Positions 1-6,014 of a DNA stretch of 7,545 bases are shown one piece after another. Each line of letters opens with the position of its first letter. Position 1 is the first letter of the stretch. The position numbers and the translations under genes were made by a program. Location: the NCBI GenBank assembly GCA_028288775.1, contig JAQGHP010000685.1:1-7545 (forward strand), given 5' to 3'. Source of the stretch: Phycisphaerales bacterium (GTDB taxonomy: Bacteria; Planctomycetota; Phycisphaerae; Tepidisphaerales; Tepidisphaeraceae). A model generated the notes under the pieces. It was not told the origin of the DNA and made no database searches. It was given only the letters and a program-made list of their open reading frames with translations.

Positions 1-61
1 TTTTCCTAAGAACCCGCCGGGCTCCCCGTTGTTCAGGTGACCGCACCAGGATTTGCCCCTT

Positions 62-66
62 GGAGG
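62..66 (+). promoter_or_regulatory. Ribosome binding site of the first VWA gene
   Basis: GGAGG lies five bases before the ATG at 72. It decides the start in favour of ATG 72 over the in-frame TTG at 60, which lies just upstream of this Shine-Dalgarno and is read through it. Confidence 0.75.
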
Positions 67-71
67 TTGCC

Positions 72-1148
72 ATGAAGGCTGTTCAACCCAAACCATCCGC
101 GATGCCGACGCCTGTCGCCGATGCGCAAATCCCGTCGGTTGCCCCGGTTCCCGCGGCTGACAATTCCTGGCGGTCGTCGTTCGCGCAGAACGTGCTGCCG
201 TTTCTTACTTCCCTTTCGCTTCATGCGATCGTGCTTGTGGTGGGGCTGCTTACCTTCACGGCCATCAAGGCGCTGCATCAGGAGCCGATGCAGCAGCAAT
301 TGTTTACGCCGGATATGGTTCTCGATTCGTCCCAGTTGAGCGGCTTTCAAGGGTCGGCCGAACTTCCCAGGGTGCGGCCGATGCAGGACCAGGTGCAGGA
401 TGCCGCTTTAACCGGGTGGAATCCGACCAATCGCCCCGATCTCACCGCCGGCACAATGGGCGGCGGGTCGGGGTCCGAGAGTGACCCCGTCATTGCCGTC
501 GGAGCCGGGGGATTCGGAGATAAATCGGGCTTGGGAATCGGCGGCCCGGGCGGAAACGGGCCCGGAGACGGCGGCGGGCCGATGCCGGCCTTCGGCGGGA
601 AGCAGATCGGCGGGAGCCAGATGTTCCGGCCGCCGGGCAATGGAAACGGCGCACGCAAGATCGCCTTCGTCTGCGACGCCTCCGGCTCCATGCTCAACAA
701 AATGGCCTCGCTCAAGCTCGAACTTTCCAAAGCCGTCACCGCCCTCAAGCCCAACCAGAGCTTCGGCATTACGTTCTTCCACGAAACCCGTTGCATGTCG
801 CTGGAAACGAGCCTTGTGGCGGCCACTCCGCAGAACAAGCGCAAGGCGACCGGCTTCCTGGAAGACATCACCTGCGGCGGAACGACTGACCCCATCCCTG
901 GTATCGAGCAGGCCTTCCGCCAACAGCCGCAGCTCATTTATCTGCTGACGGATGGGGATTTCCAGGATAACGCCGCGGTCCTGGCGAAGGTCCGCGAGTT
1001 GAACAAAGATAAACGCGTGAAGATCAATACCATCGCATTCGTCGATTCTTCCGACAGCGACACCGCGTTCCTCGATCTGCTCAAGACCATCGCGAAGGAG
1101 AACGGCGGGACGTTCAAGCACGTCGCCGAGGAAGAGTTGCAGCGGTGA
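72..1148 (+). CDS. Membrane-anchored VWA-domain protein with TonB-like transmembrane motif (paralogue 1)
   Basis: The 358-residue protein starts at ATG 72 behind a GGAGG. Residues 1-40 are a Pro/Ala-rich, probably cytoplasmic, segment. Residues 42-64 form one membrane helix with no signal peptidase site, so an N-in signal anchor is expected. The helix contains S47-L-S-L-H51, the S-x3-H spacing found in the TonB and TolA helices. Residues 125-195 are a glycine-rich linker. Residues about 196-355 are a von Willebrand A domain with MIDAS residues D202-x-S204-x-S206, T271 in GGTTDP and D294 in LLTDGD. This would place the VWA domain outside the cytoplasmic membrane. It is a clear paralogue of the next gene: both share the anchor, the LNKMA stretch after the MIDAS, LVAATP, TTDPIP and the KENGG-like C-terminus. 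Role unknown; metal-dependent protein binding energised by the nearby ExbB-like channel is inference. Fold assignment is firm, function is not. Confidence 0.9.
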   Translation: MKAVQPKPSAMPTPVADAQIPSVAPVPAADNSWRSSFAQNVLPFLTSLSLHAIVLVVGLLTFTAIKALHQEPMQQQLFTPDMVLDSSQLSGFQGSAELPRVRPMQDQVQDAALTGWNPTNRPDLTAGTMGGGSGSESDPVIAVGAGGFGDKSGLGIGGPGGNGPGDGGGPMPAFGGKQIGGSQMFRPPGNGNGARKIAFVCDASGSMLNKMASLKLELSKAVTALKPNQSFGITFFHETRCMSLETSLVAATPQNKRKATGFLEDITCGGTTDPIPGIEQAFRQQPQLIYLLTDGDFQDNAAVLAKVRELNKDKRVKINTIAFVDSSDSDTAFLDLLKTIAKENGGTFKHVAEEELQR

Positions 1149-1163
1149 GAACCCTGTTTTTGT

Positions 1164-1191
1164 TTGACTATGGACGCGCAAACGATATATT
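1164..1191 (+). promoter_or_regulatory. Sigma70-like promoter candidate for the second VWA gene
   Basis: TTGACT at 1164-1169 matches the -35 consensus in five of six bases. TATATT at 1186-1191 matches the -10 consensus in five of six, with a 16-base spacer. In GC-rich surroundings this pairing is unlikely to be casual. Transcription would begin near 1198, inside the intergenic gap and well before the ATG at 1445. This implies the second gene can be expressed independently of the first. Confidence 0.5.
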
Positions 1192-1432
1192 GGCAGTCAC
1201 TCGGGAACAGACCCTTATCGAAGGCTCGGCGGAGCCGGGGCTGCCCCGTCAGGATTCGGCGTTCGACCCCCTTTACGCCAACCCCGGATCAATCCGGCGA
1301 ATTGCGACCGAGACAGACCCTGGCGCCCCCGCAAAGTTCCGACGATTGACCCTCCACAACCGTTGCGTCGTAAGAGTAGTTCCGAGCGGCAGTCGCGCCG
1401 GTCCCGTTCCCACCAAGTTGTCGTCGCAAACG

Positions 1433-1437
1433 TGAGG
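1433..1437 (+). promoter_or_regulatory. Ribosome binding site of the second VWA gene
   Basis: TGAGG ends seven bases before the ATG at 1445. It supports that start, which is also the first ATG in the frame. Confidence 0.6.
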
Positions 1438-1444
1438 CTTCCTC

Positions 1445-2689
1445 ATGGCAATCCAACCAAGTAGCCCCCCACCCGTCCCCCCGTCCGGCAAACCTTTGGC
1501 GCCTCCCGCCGTCCCGCAGATGGCCAATAAGGCCGGCGGGCCCCCGCTCGTCCCGGGAGTTATTCCGCCCGCGGGCCAGAAGCCGAACCTCAAGGTTCCC
1601 GCAGGGGCGCAAGGGCAACCCGGCGCGGCCCAGAATGTCGAAGGGGAGGAAGACAATCACCCGCCTCTGAATTTCTGGCAGCAGCCCTGGGTGCAGAACC
1701 TATTGCCGTTTATTACGTCGCTCTCCTTGCACGCGGCAGTGCTGGTGATCGGGATTTTGTTCATCGGCGTGGTGAAGGCCGTGACGGCTCCGCCGCACGA
1801 AGATCAGGTCATCATCCCCGACTCGAACATGGTCGATAACGGCCCGCCCGGCGGCGTGCCGAACGTGGGCCTTGGGGAGAACCCCCTTCAGAAGGCCATG
1901 CAGGACAAAGACCCCACCCAGGGCGCTCCCGAAGGATGGGCCAACAAGAAAGGCCCCACCGTCGACATCACCCCCGAGGGGGGCGGCGCGGGCGATTCCA
2001 GCGACGCGGTCATCGGCGTCGGACCGGGCGGCGGATTCGGAAACGGGGGCGGGCTCGGCAGCGGTAAGGGCGATGGACGTGGCGGCGGCAATGGAGACGG
2101 CTCCGGGCCCATGGCCATGTTCGGAACCCCGGGCGGCGGCGGCATCGGGCCCAAAGGCCCGGTCTTCGGCAACGGCGGCAACGCCCGCCTCATCGTCTAC
2201 CTCTGTGACTCCACTGGCTCCATGCTCAACAAGATGGCCAACCTGAAGGAAGAGCTCGGCAAGTCCGTCCAAAACCTCAGGCCCATCCAGTCCTTCGATA
2301 TCGTCTTCTATCAGGACATCAAGATCGAACAGTTTGACAAGCAGCTCGTCGCGGCAACCCCCGAAACCAAACGTCGCGCCGCCCAGTGGCTCGACGGCGT
2401 CATCTCCAGCGGCACCACCGACCCTATCCCCGCCCTGGAAACGGCCCTCAAGCTCAAGCCGCAGCTCTTGTACTTCCTGACCGACGCCGCGGACTTCCCC
2501 GACCCCAAGGGGCTGATGGCCAGCATCGCGAAATACAACAAGGACAAGAAGATCAAGATCAACACGATCCTGTTCGTCGAGAACCACGACGAATTCGTAA
2601 AGAACAAGGACTCCGAAGGCCTCATGAAGCAGATCGCCACGGAGAACGGCGGCAACTTCAAGTGGGTCGAGATCGATAGTTTGAGGTAG
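1445..2689 (+). CDS. Membrane-anchored VWA-domain protein with TonB-like transmembrane motif (paralogue 2)
   Basis: The 414-residue protein has the same architecture as its upstream neighbour but a longer Pro-rich N-terminus (residues 1-85). The single membrane helix spans about 87-110 and carries S92-L-S-L-H96, again S-x3-H as in TonB and TolA. Residues 176-246 are a very Gly-rich linker. The VWA domain, about 247-412, has D255-x-T257-x-S259, T324 in SGTTDP and D347 in FLTDAAD. The first MIDAS serine is therefore threonine, a conservative change that may alter metal or ligand preference. Relative to paralogue 1 there is an insertion near residues 380-390 (around HDEFVKNKD). Cys254 directly before the MIDAS Asp is shared with paralogue 1 (Cys201). 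The tandem arrangement suggests duplication, perhaps giving two subunits of one assembly. Function is not known; a link to the ExbB-like gene 383 bases downstream is inferred from gene order and the anchor motif. Confidence 0.9.
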   Translation: MAIQPSSPPPVPPSGKPLAPPAVPQMANKAGGPPLVPGVIPPAGQKPNLKVPAGAQGQPGAAQNVEGEEDNHPPLNFWQQPWVQNLLPFITSLSLHAAVLVIGILFIGVVKAVTAPPHEDQVIIPDSNMVDNGPPGGVPNVGLGENPLQKAMQDKDPTQGAPEGWANKKGPTVDITPEGGGAGDSSDAVIGVGPGGGFGNGGGLGSGKGDGRGGGNGDGSGPMAMFGTPGGGGIGPKGPVFGNGGNARLIVYLCDSTGSMLNKMANLKEELGKSVQNLRPIQSFDIVFYQDIKIEQFDKQLVAATPETKRRAAQWLDGVISSGTTDPIPALETALKLKPQLLYFLTDAADFPDPKGLMASIAKYNKDKKIKINTILFVENHDEFVKNKDSEGLMKQIATENGGNFKWVEIDSLR

Positions 2690-2694
2690 AGGAA

Positions 2695-2736
2695 GTGCTG
2701 AGTGCTGAGTGCTGAGTGCTGAGTGCTGAGTGCTGA
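2695..2736. repeat. Tandem heptanucleotide repeat (GTGCTGA)6
   Basis: Six exact head-to-tail copies of GTGCTGA begin five bases after the stop codon of the second VWA gene. A perfect seven-base period is compatible with slippage, so copy number may vary between strains. It is not coding and is not a CRISPR, as there are no spacers. Confidence 0.95.
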
Positions 2737-2753
2737 AATAATCTAAGCGAAAT

Positions 2754-2852
2754 CACGGACGATTAAGATTAAGATTAGGATTAAGATTAGGATCGCGCTC
2801 TGAGAAGAAGGCCTCCCTCAGAGCGCTCCTATCCTAATCTTAATCGTCCGTG
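2754..2852. repeat. Long imperfect inverted repeat with a hexamer array in its left arm
   Basis: The left arm begins CACGGACGATTAAGATTA (2754-2771). The right arm (2831-2852) is the reverse complement of CACGGACGATTAAGATTAGG plus AT. An inner stem, GCGCTCTGAG at 2795-2804, pairs with CTCAGAGCGC at 2817-2826 over a 12-base loop. The left arm is longer because 2761-2793 is a run of GATTAA/GATTAG hexamers. The structure could terminate transcription from the VWA genes, but there is no T-tract. It may equally be a dispersed palindromic element. Confidence 0.85.
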
Positions 2853-3072
2853 CCTTTTCCGCCGCAAATTCAAAAGAACCAAACCCGGGAACGGACCGGG
2901 CCCCGTGCCGATCGCACAGTGACAGAGACGCGATTCCGGCTGATGTGACGCGCGGGACCACCCACCCTTCCCACCCCTGTGAGCAGCCGGGAGACAGCGA
3001 GATCGGCTCCAGTCCCCGAGCCAGGCCAGGGCCACCACCAGTTTCCCCCGCGCGGGGAAAAGGACATCCACC
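2853..3072 (+). other. Leader region upstream of the ExbB-like gene
   Basis: No gene is visible here. I see a small stem CCCGG/CCGGG at 2884-2900 and, next to the start codon, a hairpin described separately. I find no convincing -35/-10 pair, so whether transcription starts here or reads through from the VWA genes is open. Confidence 0.4.
3042..3064 (+). promoter_or_regulatory. Hairpin abutting the ribosome binding site of the ExbB-like gene
   Basis: TTTCCCC (3042-3048) and GGGGAAA (3054-3060) are perfect complements around a five-base CGCGC loop. The Shine-Dalgarno AAAGGA at 3059-3064, eight bases before ATG 3073, overlaps the 3' foot of the stem. The Shine-Dalgarno itself is plain. The overlap suggests the fold could modulate ribosome access, which is inference. 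Confidence 0.5.
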
Positions 3073-3936
3073 ATGCGTCGGTACGCGTCTTCAAAGTTTC
3101 GTCTGGTCCTCCTCGCTTTTCTGCTCGCAGGGGCGTTCTGTGTCGCCAATGGTTTCGCACAAGCCACCGGCGCACCCGCCGACGCGAAACCAGCGCCGCA
3201 GGGACTCCTCCAGCTCATCCTCAGTAACATCGACTTCGTGTTCGTTATTATCGTCCTGCTGTCGATCCTTGGTTTGACCCTCATTATCCAGGGCTTCATC
3301 AAGAATCGGCAGTCGGTCTTCATGCCCGACATCACCACCGAGCAGATCCGCGAAATGATCAACCAGCGGAAGTTCAAAGAACTGCTCGAGTTCACCCGCG
3401 ACGACCCCAGCTTCATCAGCAAGGTCCTCCACCCGGCCCTCAACCGCGCCCCGGCGTTTAACGCGATGAAAGAGGCGATGGAGACCGCCATCGGCGAGCA
3501 GACCGCCGAGAAGTTCCGCAGCATCGAGTACCTCAACATCATCGGCAACCTTGGGCCTCTCCTGGGCCTGCTGGGTACGGTGCTCGGCATGATCGCGGCG
3601 TTCAGCGCGATGAACGCCGCGGGCCCCAAGGGCGCGAGCCCGTCGGACCTGGCCCTGGGTATTTCCAAGGCGTTGTGCCACACGTTCCTGGGCCTGATGC
3701 TCGCCGTGCCTTGTTTGGCTTCGTTCGGCGTGCTCCGCACGATGGTGGACCGCCTGACGGTGCGCGGCGCGTTGCTGGCCGAAGAGTTGCTTTTGCTCAT
3801 CAAGCCCCAGCAGGACCCGGCCAAACCCGCCGGCGCAGCCCCGCGTGCCCCGGGCCTGGCCACCCCGCAACCGGCCATCCCCGGCGCGCCCCGCAAGGCC
3901 CCGATGCCGCCGCCCACTCCCGCTCCGATCGGGTAA
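3073..3936 (+). CDS. MotA/TolQ/ExbB-family proton channel protein with signal peptide
   Basis: The 287-residue protein starts with an apparent signal peptide: basic MRRYASSKFR, a hydrophobic core at 11-25 and A29-Q-A31 as likely cleavage site. Membrane helices follow at about 53-75, 155-178 and 200-222. The family signature is plain in helix 2 (GPLLGLLGTVLGM, residues 161-173), whose T169 corresponds to ExbB T148, and in helix 3 (GISKALCHTFLGLMLAVP, 196-213), whose T204 corresponds to ExbB T181. K199 sits where E. coli ExbB has the conserved Glu176, which is unusual. Residues 246-287 form a Pro/Ala-rich tail absent from E. coli ExbB and expected in the cytoplasm. Such proteins form a multimeric inner-membrane channel that converts proton flow into movement of a partner. 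The usual ExbD/TolR partner is not encoded next door; the VWA proteins upstream carry a TonB-like anchor instead. Family is firm, the specific partner is inferred. Confidence 0.92.
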   Translation: MRRYASSKFRLVLLAFLLAGAFCVANGFAQATGAPADAKPAPQGLLQLILSNIDFVFVIIVLLSILGLTLIIQGFIKNRQSVFMPDITTEQIREMINQRKFKELLEFTRDDPSFISKVLHPALNRAPAFNAMKEAMETAIGEQTAEKFRSIEYLNIIGNLGPLLGLLGTVLGMIAAFSAMNAAGPKGASPSDLALGISKALCHTFLGLMLAVPCLASFGVLRTMVDRLTVRGALLAEELLLLIKPQQDPAKPAGAAPRAPGLATPQPAIPGAPRKAPMPPPTPAPIG

Positions 3937-3992
3937 TTTGGTGCGGCGGACGATCTTTGTCTGCCGTCGGCGCGGAGCCGAGCGCGTTCCCT

Positions 3993-4071
3993 GGTGGGGC
4001 AGACATTCTTGTCTGCCATCGGGTCGAGGAGTGGAGGCATTCCTCAATGGTGGGGCAGACGTTCTTGTCTG
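3993..4071 (+). repeat. Two forward copies of a dispersed palindromic unit
   Basis: Copies at 3993-4015 and 4049-4071 share GGTGGGGCAGAC(A/G)TTCTTGTCTG. The core CAGACATTCTTGTCTG is a six-base stem with a TTCT loop (one mismatch in the second copy). Each copy is followed by a related GTGGAGG(G)CATTCCT segment, so the two halves travel as a composite unit. Confidence 0.9.
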
Positions 4072-4090
4072 TCTCGGGGCGGGGAGTGGA

Positions 4091-4156
4091 GGGCATTCCT
4101 GCCCTCCCGAGCCGACCCGAAACTCTTCCGAGTCCCCTCGGGGGGCAGGAATGCCC
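4091..4156. repeat. Inverted repeat of the GGGCATTCCTGCC type
   Basis: The left arm 4091-4111 (GGGCATTCCTGCC followed by CTCCCGAG) is the reverse complement of 4137-4156 except for one extra base, with a 25-base loop. It is nested inside an inverted pair of the 23-base unit (4049-4071 against 4175-4197), making a near-symmetric structure of about 150 bases. Confidence 0.85.
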
Positions 4157-4174
4157 CCGCTCGCGGACTCGCGA

Positions 4175-4318
4175 CAGACAAGAATGTCTGCCCCACCTCA
4201 CAGACAGACAAGAATGTCTGCCCCACCTCAGAAGACAGACAAGAATGTCCGCCCCACCTCAAAAGCAGACAAGGATGTCCGACTCACTTCACATCCAGAC
4301 AAGGATGTTTGTCCCATC
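4175..4318 (-). repeat. Five-copy array of the 23-base palindromic unit, inverted orientation
   Basis: Copies start at 4175, 4205, 4236, 4266 and 4296, a period of 30-31 bases. The first two are identical and the reverse complement of the copy at 3993. The third has one change, and the last two diverge progressively. The stem survives in the last copy through a G-T wobble (CAGACA against TGTTTG). The linkers between copies are only 7-8 bases and partly similar, so this is not a CRISPR. Confidence 0.9.
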
Positions 4319-4407
4319 ACGGCGGGCTTGGGCGTTCACCGCAATCCAAACCATGCCCGGGCTGCGCAGAGCCCCGGAATTTACTCACGCAAGTCGCCAA
4401 TATTTTG

Positions 4408-4413
4408 TAAAAT
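4408..4413 (+). promoter_or_regulatory. Weak -10 candidate before the glycosyltransferase-like gene
   Basis: TAAAAT lies in an AT-rich patch (4401-4413) in otherwise GC-rich sequence and matches the -10 consensus in five of six bases. No good -35 hexamer occurs at 16-18 bases. It would place a start near 4420, upstream of both ATG candidates at 4471 and 4483 and downstream of the in-frame GTG at 4414. Confidence 0.25.
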
Positions 4414-4470
4414 GTGATTCGTAATGTCGCGGCAGCCACGACGATCTGCCCGAAGGCCGCAAAGCCACGG

Positions 4471-5931
4471 ATGACGTGTCGCATGGAACCTGTCGCTCAC
4501 ATCACGCCCAAACGGTCGCATTTCATCTGGGCGTTTTGCCTGCTTGCCGCGGTCATCGCGGCGGGGGCGTCCGCCATCATCCTCCGCAACGGAATCAAAA
4601 TCCCCTCCGATGGTTGGGCCTATTGGGAAGGCTCCGTGAGCCTGCTGCACGGCAGGGGGTATTACCATTTCACGGGCCGCCGCATCTGGAGCTGGCCGCC
4701 GGGCTATCCGCTCTATTTGGCCGCCTGCCAATCCGTCGGCGGCGTGTCCGGGGCGACGCTCGCGCGGGCGAACACACTGCTCGCCGCGTTCGCGGCGTTC
4801 GCGTGGACCGCGGCGTTCCTGCTCCCGTTCCGCCGGGCGTTCGACGCGGCCCGGGCAACGCGCCCGCTCACGCTCGTGTATCCGCTGCTCGCAGTAATCT
4901 TCATCGCCCTGACCATCGCCACCGGCTTTCGCACCGCGATGGCGCATAACCTCGTCTATACGTTGTATCCGCTCGTGCTGTACGTGACATTCCGTGCGGT
5001 GCAGCCGGAGGGGCGCGATCGGGGCGCAATCGGCTTGGCGCTGCTTAACGCCGTGCTGATGTCCCTGCTAATCGCCACGCACTACAGCTTCATTTTCTTT
5101 CCGCCGCTGGTCGCGGCCGTCACGCTGCTGCATCGGGGCCGACGGCGTGCAATCCGATGGTGGGCCGCGGGCGTGACGTGCATCATTCCTCTTGCCGCCT
5201 GGGTCATCCTGGCCAAGTCGCTGGGCCAATGGGCGAACCACAAGCCCGGCTCGCGGCCGCTTTTCACCTGGTCGCAATACGCCCACCAGGTGCTCACGGG
5301 CGTCGCGAATCTTTTCGGCCCCGGCCGTCATCACCTGGGCCAGATGCTCCTTGTCGGGGCGTGTGTGGTCATTGCCGTTTGCCTGTTTCGGGGCCGATTT
5401 CAGGAGAACCCCGCTCGCCGCGTCGTCGCGATGTACCTGCTGCTGTCCGCGGGTTTTCTCGGCTGCCTGTACGTCGCGTTCAATACGATCGCCATCGCCG
5501 AGCCGCTCTACTCCGAACGGTTCATGCTCTTCATCCCGCTGACTATTTTTCCCGCCGCGGGGATGTTGTTCTGGCAAAGCCGATGGGAAACCTCGCGCGC
5601 CGCACGCGCAGACGACCGGCCCGCGCGGCCAGCCTCGCCGGCATTGGGCCGACTGATATCGGCCTTGGGTTGCATATTGCTCGTGGCGATCCCCCTCGCC
5701 GCCGCCGGCCGCACACTGCACTGGGCGCGGGAAGCCCGGATCAACGGCGGTCCGGTCGATCTCGCCCGCGCCGCGCGCGACCAGGGTTTCGGCTACAACC
5801 GCCTCACCCTCGATTACCGCCTCCCCGACGGCCCGCCCCGTTTCGCCGGCGACCAAATCCTCGTGGCCCCCGCACGGGAAGTGCCCGCGGCAAAGCCCCG
5901 GCCGGCGACCTCAAGCACCGCCCGGCGCTAA
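4471..5931 (+). CDS. Multi-pass GT-C type glycosyltransferase-like membrane protein
   Basis: From ATG 4471 the protein has 486 residues. It has a short basic N-terminus, a first helix at about 17-37, then some nine or ten more hydrophobic segments to about residue 440, and a short soluble C-terminus. After helix 1 comes an outward loop with D47 in PSDGWAYW and WPPGYP at 75-80. An acidic residue in the first loop followed by a PPGYP-like motif is typical of GT-C enzymes such as ArnT and the GT39/PMT-like group. These move sugars from polyprenyl-phosphate donors on the outer face of the membrane. Substrate cannot be told. The start is uncertain: GTG 4414 extends the frame by 19 codons of non-membrane sequence, and ATG 4483 gives a slightly shorter protein with an equally good anchor. 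None has a good Shine-Dalgarno. No neighbour suggests a polysaccharide or lipid pathway, so it may be an independent unit. Superfamily fairly sure, activity unproven. Confidence 0.75.
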   Translation: MTCRMEPVAHITPKRSHFIWAFCLLAAVIAAGASAIILRNGIKIPSDGWAYWEGSVSLLHGRGYYHFTGRRIWSWPPGYPLYLAACQSVGGVSGATLARANTLLAAFAAFAWTAAFLLPFRRAFDAARATRPLTLVYPLLAVIFIALTIATGFRTAMAHNLVYTLYPLVLYVTFRAVQPEGRDRGAIGLALLNAVLMSLLIATHYSFIFFPPLVAAVTLLHRGRRRAIRWWAAGVTCIIPLAAWVILAKSLGQWANHKPGSRPLFTWSQYAHQVLTGVANLFGPGRHHLGQMLLVGACVVIAVCLFRGRFQENPARRVVAMYLLLSAGFLGCLYVAFNTIAIAEPLYSERFMLFIPLTIFPAAGMLFWQSRWETSRAARADDRPARPASPALGRLISALGCILLVAIPLAAAGRTLHWAREARINGGPVDLARAARDQGFGYNRLTLDYRLPDGPPRFAGDQILVAPAREVPAAKPRPATSSTARR

Positions 5932-5943
5932 TCTACTCCTCCT

Positions 5944-5984
5944 GTGGCACGGGCGGCCCGCCCGTGAAGGCGGTACTCCGCCGC
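5944..5984. repeat. GGGCGGCCCGCCC palindrome element, copy A
   Basis: The element contains CACGGGCGGCCCGCCCGTG at 5948-5966, a perfect nine-base inverted repeat around one C. A second hairpin, GGCGG-TACT-CCGCC, follows at 5969-5982. It recurs in the same orientation at 7413-7451. It lies 12 bases after the stop of the membrane protein gene and may help end its transcript. Confidence 0.9.
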
Positions 5985-6014
5985 GTTTGCCCATACTTCG
6001 ACACCGGCCGGAAT

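Larger units (their letters stand above)
1149..1444 (+). other. Non-coding leader between the two VWA genes
   Basis: These 296 bases lie between the two paralogues. An open frame of about 96 codons runs through, starting at a GTG overlapping the upstream stop. It has no recognisable domain and mixed third-position composition, and it would read through a good promoter candidate, so I do not call it a gene. The stretch most likely carries the promoter and a 5' untranslated leader of roughly 245 bases for the second VWA gene. No clear terminator with a T-tract is visible. Confidence 0.55.
3937..4470. other. Intergenic repeat field between the ExbB-like and glycosyltransferase-like genes
   Basis: No real gene is present. 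Several open frames cross it on both strands, but their peptides are translations of the repeat units (runs such as VGQTFLSV or DKNVCPT), which marks them as phantom. The contents are the 23-base palindromic units and GGCATTCC-type inverted repeats listed separately. From about 4320 to 4470 the sequence is non-repetitive and leads into the next gene. Confidence 0.75.

Noticed and set aside
1346..1376. Second promoter candidate TTGACC with TAAGAG
   Set aside because: The -10 match is poor and the spacer is 19 bases. The pair at 1164-1191 is much better.
1145..1435. Open frame of about 96 codons between the two VWA genes
   Set aside because: Its GTG start overlaps the upstream stop, it has no recognisable domain, its third-position composition is weak, and it contains the best promoter candidate of the window. 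A real small protein cannot be excluded but is not supported.
1700..2587. Long - strand open frame opposite the second VWA gene
   Set aside because: It shadows a domain with intact MIDAS residues and has no recognisable motif of its own.
2829..4047. Long - strand open frames opposite the ExbB-like gene
   Set aside because: The + strand frame encodes a clear channel family with signal peptide and conserved motifs. The opposite frames are Arg/Ala/Gly-rich shadows typical of GC-rich DNA and start in the repeat field.
4175..4318. CRISPR-like regular array
   Set aside because: The period of 30-31 leaves only 7-8 bases between 23-base palindromic units, the linkers are partly alike, the repeats decay, and no cas gene is visible.
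3937..4417. Overlapping open frames on both strands with repeating peptides such as VGQTFLSV and DKNVCPT
   Set aside because: They are translations of the 23-base DNA repeat in different frames and orientations, so the periodicity belongs to the DNA and not to a protein.
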